Shown here in pieces: positions 60,100-64,000 of a stretch of 64,000 nt of DNA. The stretch lies in NCBI GenBank assembly GCA_003255025.1, contig QANY01013337.1, positions 1,056,237 through 1,120,236 of the forward strand, given 5' to 3'. Each line of letters starts with the position of its first letter. Position 1 is the stretch's first letter. The DNA comes from Datisca glomerata (taxonomy: Eukaryota; Streptophyta; Magnoliopsida; Cucurbitales; Datiscaceae). The notes under the pieces were generated by a model. It did no database searches. It was not told where the DNA came from and saw nothing but the letters and a program-made list of their open reading frames with translations. A program made the translations under genes and the position numbers.

Positions 60100-60480
60100 A
60101 AAAAATGCTATTGTAACCTTTCTATAGCGTTTTTAAACGTTATAGGAAGTCTCTCATTGTTGCTATGCTTATAATAATGTTTATAAAACGCTACAAAAAC
60201 CTTTCTATAGCATTTTAAAAATGCTATAGAAAGTCTCTCATTGTTGCTACGCTTATAATAGCGTTTTATAAACGTTGTTATAATCGTACCAAACACAATG
60301 GCACACTTTTGATAACGTTTAAACAACGCTATAGAAAGGTTACAATAATGTTTTTTATATGCTATTAAAAGTGGATATGATAGCGTATTGCTATCATAGG
60401 GTCGGAGTTTTTATAACGTTGACAATCATAACGTTACGAAAAATATTATTAAAACCCTATGATAGGGTTTTTTGACCGCT
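60100..60480. repeat. Subterminal repeats of CACTA element 2
   Basis: Multiple direct and inverted copies of a ctatagcgtttt/aaacgctatag core alternate with gtctctcattgttgctacgc. Arrays of short repeats near one end are the presumed transposase-binding sites in CACTA elements. The minus-strand ORF across 60,108-60,326 is only a translation of these repeats. Confidence 0.75.
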
Positions 60481-61300
60481 ATCATAGGGTTTTTTTGGTT
60501 GTAGTGTCACATTTAATTTAACATTTGAGTTTGTTAGAGCTTTCTTGACAAGATTATCCACAATTTGAATTTCCATGTAACATTTATTTGATAAGTGAGA
60601 AAACAATCTTCACTTTGAATTATCAGATAACCCTTATCATATAATCCTTTTCAGATAACTCTTATATGATAAGTGACTACCTCTCACTAGATGAGATTGG
60701 TCGGCCAGTCTCACACCATATGGAGTCTATGTGTGCGCATGATCTCCTTTAAGGAATATCTCTCTATGGCAAGTGTAGACAGTGTGGGCTCACTACACTG
60801 TCTAATCAAAATTTAACATACTAAATAATCGCATTATTTACATCTCAATTAATTTCATAAATTAATTTTAGGTTCTTATCATATAATATGTGATAAAATG
60901 AAGCTCTACTATCACATATTTATAGAATTTTTAATAATTTACAATTCGATAATTCTAAACTATATATCATAATCTCATTCATTTTACTTGTCCAATGAGT
61001 ATTCACAGAATAGCATAGTGATCGATAGACCCAAAAATTTCAATAAAATTAATAATTAATTAAACTCTTTAACTAATATATCAAGTTTTAATATTGAACT
61101 CTTAAAAATATCGATATCAATTTCTCGAAGAATTAAATAGTCCATTGATATAATTACTACATATAGTTCAATCTTTCATAAATAATTCATAATTAGAGCT
61201 ATGCAAATAAACTGTCAACCAATTTCTTCTTTCTCCTTGAGTGTCCTTTAATGAATGATAAATTTATGATCTTACTGTATGATATTTTAAATTAGAAGAC

Positions 61301-61845
61301 AAAATGAAATTAAGTTGATAGTTCTAAAAAATTAAAAGAGACAAAATTTATATATTTGACTAATTTAAGTACTTAATTGTTAATATTTACTAAATTACCT
61401 TAAAATAAAGGGGGAAATTGCCCCCTTTTGCAAGAGGTGGACTCGTCCCTCGACTAAACACCACCTGATTGTAGACCAAACTCATATTTTTATTCTATAG
61501 AATTCATTTATTTTTTCATTAGTTATTATTCATTATCATCAAGTAATCAAGTCCAATTCCGAATCAACATTCGTTATAACATTGATGAACAAAGAATATC
61601 AATATTGATTAATTCTATAACATCTCACCTTTGACTTTCATATTTTTTTCCCCTCTTCTTTCCCAAATAACAGCTCTTTTTCGAGCTCAACGAGCTGGTT
61701 TTCTCCCATATGACACGTGCATGTCAAATCTTACAAAAAATGTTAATTGTTATTTGCTAACATTATTAAATCAAATCAATCTGACAATCAACAACCAAAA
61801 TTATTCCATCTTGAACATAATAATAAAAGAAGTATTTGCTCTAAA
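61301..61845. other. 3' flank of the pectinesterase gene
   Basis: AT-rich non-coding DNA from the end of the copia C3 region to the stop codon of the minus-strand pectinesterase. The part next to the stop is presumably its 3' UTR. Short open frames at 61,631-61,992 have no homology. Confidence 0.5.
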
Positions 61846-64000
61846 TTAAATCAACCCGCCAGTGTAAGGAACACCAGTTTGAGGCAGCCATTGATCTCCG
61901 ACCAAGAAATTAGAAACTGTGAAACTAATAGCATCGGTAGCATTATTAATGACATGGTAACCAGTCCATGTTACTCTTTGGCTAGTGTTTGAACCTGGCC
62001 CAGAATTGTTATACTCAGCATAATATAATGTATTGAGTGCAAACTCTCCTGACCATATATGCCAACCAGTAGGATCAATCAAACTATCAATGTAAGATTG
62101 CATCACAATTGTTCTCGAGTACTCCTTCCATGGCCTCCCTAAATAACTCTTCGTCCCGAACGTTCCAGACGTCAAGCTGCTCGTCGCTTTTATCGTGCAA
62201 TTATGGATAGAGGTGCCCGTATTTTGATTAGGGTCGGTCCGTCCTTGCGCGGTGAGCGCGTTGAATTGTCCTTTGAGGGGTAGACGAGCGTAAATGTTGC
62301 AGTTTTGTAAAACAACGGCCGCGTTTCCGAATATGAAGTCGATGGTGCCGTAAACGTCACATTCACGGTAGAATTGGCGGAGGGAATGTGTATAGAGTGT
62401 GTCTTGGTAGCCTTCGAAACTGCAGGTGTAGAATGTGGTTAAATCTGCTACTACTCTTAATGCAACTGCTTGCTGATTTATTGCTCCTGCTATGTTTCTA
62501 ATTGTTACGTTCACTCCCATGAACCCTGTTGCCTCCACAGCTGCAAAATTTGGAAGCACAAAAATATGTTGAATGTAAATATGTAATATGTATGTATATG
62601 TCCCATATGTGTAGATACATATGATTAATCCTTTCCAACTCACGAACACTCATGAGGTTGTGAGTCTTATAAAATTTGTAGCTTTGTAAAATAAACAAAA
62701 GATTAATTACTTGTACGCAGCTAAACTTAAGCTATGAAAGGCTCTTCTGTACATTATCGTACATGAGATTTTATATTTTCATAACATTTAACGTGGTATT
62801 GATATCATAAACTTAAATTCTCATATGCATATATCAAAAAATTTATTTTCTTTCATTATAATGGATTTATACAATATATCGTTTTAATTCATTTTCTTCT
62901 AAATATGTCATTTTGTTCGATAATATTGAATATGTACAGTACAAGAGGAAAGAGAAACGATGGCGAGAATGAGAGAGAAATTTTCTTGTTTCTCTATGTC
63001 GTCACCTTTATCTCTTTCTCTTTCTCCCTACATGGTATTAGTATAGTAATTATGAACAAAGTTTTCCTTTGTAAATAAAAGCAGTTGTAATACTTACCAA
63101 AGGTTGCACTGTTGTATGTTGTCCACCCCTCCCCGACACTTCGATTACCTGTGATGATTGTTTGATTTATACCATCTCCTATCATCAATAGATACTTCTT
63201 GTTCACCGGAACCACCACATTTTCTTGATAAACACCCGCCGTGACGTAAATCAAGAAGTATCCACTTGTCGCGAGCGAATTGTTTGGAGCCGCTCTTATG
63301 GCGTCAGTGATATTGGTGAAGTTTCCTGTTCCATCTTGACTAACAACCACAATACCATTGATCAATACTTGCTCATCCGCCGCGTCAAGAAGCTTCCTCC
63401 GAGGACGGTTCACCACCCAATCGAAAACAGCACGAGTTTGGGGCGACATTTTCATTGGGATTCGTCCCTTCTGGAACTGGACATGTTGTTTAATAGGAAA
63501 ATCTGTTGTTATTCTGTTGCGAGGAACCCAGCCCTTTACGAACAAAGACAAACAAAGACTATACAACTTGGTGTCATTAGAGAGTGAGGCCAATAGATCG
63601 TCATCCTCACTCAATGAAGAAGCAGTAGCAAGGCCATCTAAACAAGTCTCTTGATTTGTTAAAATAGCACTAAGCAATGTTTGAATGTCGTCGGCTCGTA
63701 CACTGGGAAGAACATCGCTAGTTTTGTTGACAACGTCAAAGGTGTTTGATATAAACTCTATATTGCGCGTCGTGAGTGACAAGCAATCCTCGAGAGCGCG
63801 GATGGCTAGCGTCGACAAGGAAGAGCTAGTTTTGAGATACCTTTTTACTAGGTCAAAAAACTTAGGAGATTGTAGCAATGCACGACGGATCGAAAAACGA
63901 CCTGAGTCATGGACGTTGGCCATAGAGTTGGGGAGCACGGATTCACAATAAGAAGGGTCATGGGTGGACTTGCAAATGGTGACAGGAGAGTCATCTGCAA
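61846..64000 (-). CDS. Pectin methylesterase with inhibitor pro-domain (5' end beyond window)
   Basis: A secreted cell-wall enzyme that removes methyl groups from homogalacturonan. Exon 1 runs from beyond 64,000 to 63,098 and exon 2 from 62,540 to 61,846, with a GT-AG intron; 531 residues are visible. The signal peptide and N-terminus are missing. Domain 1 is a PMEI-type pro-region starting TICKSTHDPSYCESVLP. Next is the basic processing motif RPRRKLL before the catalytic domain, typical of type I plant enzymes. The catalytic domain shows the signatures GVYQENV, QQAVALR, GYQDTLY, GTIDFIFGNA and LGRPWKEYSRT, with the expected Q, D and R residues present. It ends DQWLPQTGVPYTGGLI. No stop or frameshift is present. 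The intron position is typical for the family. The exact family member cannot be named. Confidence 0.95.

Larger units (their letters stand above)
56278..60506. mobile_element. CACTA element 2, non-autonomous, carrying a captured gene fragment
   Basis: The left end is CACTACAACAATTATG; the right end on the complement is CACTACAACCAAAAAAACCC. A perfect 3-bp duplication tca flanks it (56,275-56,277 and 60,507-60,509). The right subterminal region (60,100-60,480) is packed with direct and inverted copies of a ctatagcgtttt / aaaacgctatag motif. A CT-rich leader (56,400-56,640) follows the left end, as in CACTA element 1. No transposase was recognised. The interior carries MATE transporter exons. 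Confidence 0.92.
55597..61300 (-). repeat. C3 5' LTR (probable), split by a CACTA element
   Basis: The sequence right of the primer-binding site (55,597-56,277) and right of the CACTA insert (60,507 to about 61,300) should be one LTR. Similar strings (tgataagtgaccatctccct and tgataagtgactacctctca) occur on the two sides of the insert, so there is internal duplication. The partner LTR is not in the window, and the outer boundary is a guess within about 200 bp. Confidence 0.45.

Noticed and set aside
60108..60326. 72-codon minus-strand ORF with internal repeats
   Set aside because: Made entirely of CACTA subterminal repeats; not a protein-coding gene.
63225..63951. Plus-strand ORFs of 88-120 codons
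   Set aside because: Antisense of pectinesterase exon 1, whose minus-strand frame has all family signatures.
1..64000. CRISPR arrays, tRNA or rRNA genes, bacterial operons
   Set aside because: Searched by eye for regularly spaced repeats, cloverleaf-type sequences and rRNA cores; none was found and the genome is clearly a plant's.

Overview
The window looks like nuclear DNA from a flowering plant, probably a eudicot. It is AT-rich, has GT-AG introns, carries three recognisable plant genes, and is otherwise filled with decayed retrotransposons and DNA transposons. The species cannot be named from the sequence. No rRNA, tRNA or CRISPR array was found. No bacterial-style gene organisation was found either.

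Region 1 (1 to about 27.3 kb) is a nested transposon block. The outermost layer is a decayed minus-strand Ty1/copia element, called C0 here. Its coding remains lie at 13.1-15.7 kb and 25.5-26.9 kb, with LTR-like DNA near 1.7-2.1, 12.0-12.1 and 27.0-27.3 kb. Two Ty3/gypsy elements of Tat type are inserted in it. G1 (2,119-12,009, plus strand, 5-bp duplication atagg) sits in the left LTR. G2 (15,660-25,476, minus strand, duplication ctctc) sits in the protease coding region. G1 and G2 lie tail to tail. Each has gag, protease, RT, two RNase H-like regions and integrase, then tandem subrepeats, an antisense ORF and a conserved hairpin beside the polypurine tract. A 765-bp hAT element (25,944-26,708, 8-bp duplication tctataac) interrupts the C0 gag region.

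Region 2 (27.3-35.2 kb) is the gene island. A four-exon major-facilitator transporter gene (27,725-29,913, plus, 449 codons) is followed by a 42-bp minisatellite and a 416-bp hAT-type MITE. Next comes an intact NEDD8-conjugating enzyme gene of the RCE1/UBC12 type (minus, 183 codons, five coding exons plus a 5' UTR exon).

Region 3 (35.3 to about 61.3 kb) is a second transposon block of minus-strand Ty1/copia elements. C1 (35,268-48,858) has LTRs of about 2 kb. One LTR has gained a piece of RNase H coding DNA, and an internal segment running from the gag zinc knuckle through integrase is inverted. C2 (48,977 to about 50.5 kb) is a 3' fragment. C3 (about 50.8 to 61.3 kb) runs from RNase H through gag to a 5' LTR. 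Two non-autonomous CACTA elements sit in the 5' LTRs of C1 and C3. Both carry exon fragments of host-type genes: a CRM-domain gene in 44,667-48,411 and a MATE transporter of EDS5-homolog/DTX46 type in 56,278-60,506. These gene-carrying CACTA elements and the rearranged C1 are the most unusual things in the window.

Region 4 (61.4-64.0 kb) holds a two-exon pectin methylesterase gene with an inhibitor pro-domain, on the minus strand. Its 5' end is cut by the window edge.

All retrotransposon reading frames are broken by stops and frameshifts, so they are annotated as pseudogenes or element parts. Family assignments come from motifs recognised by eye; no database search was possible.
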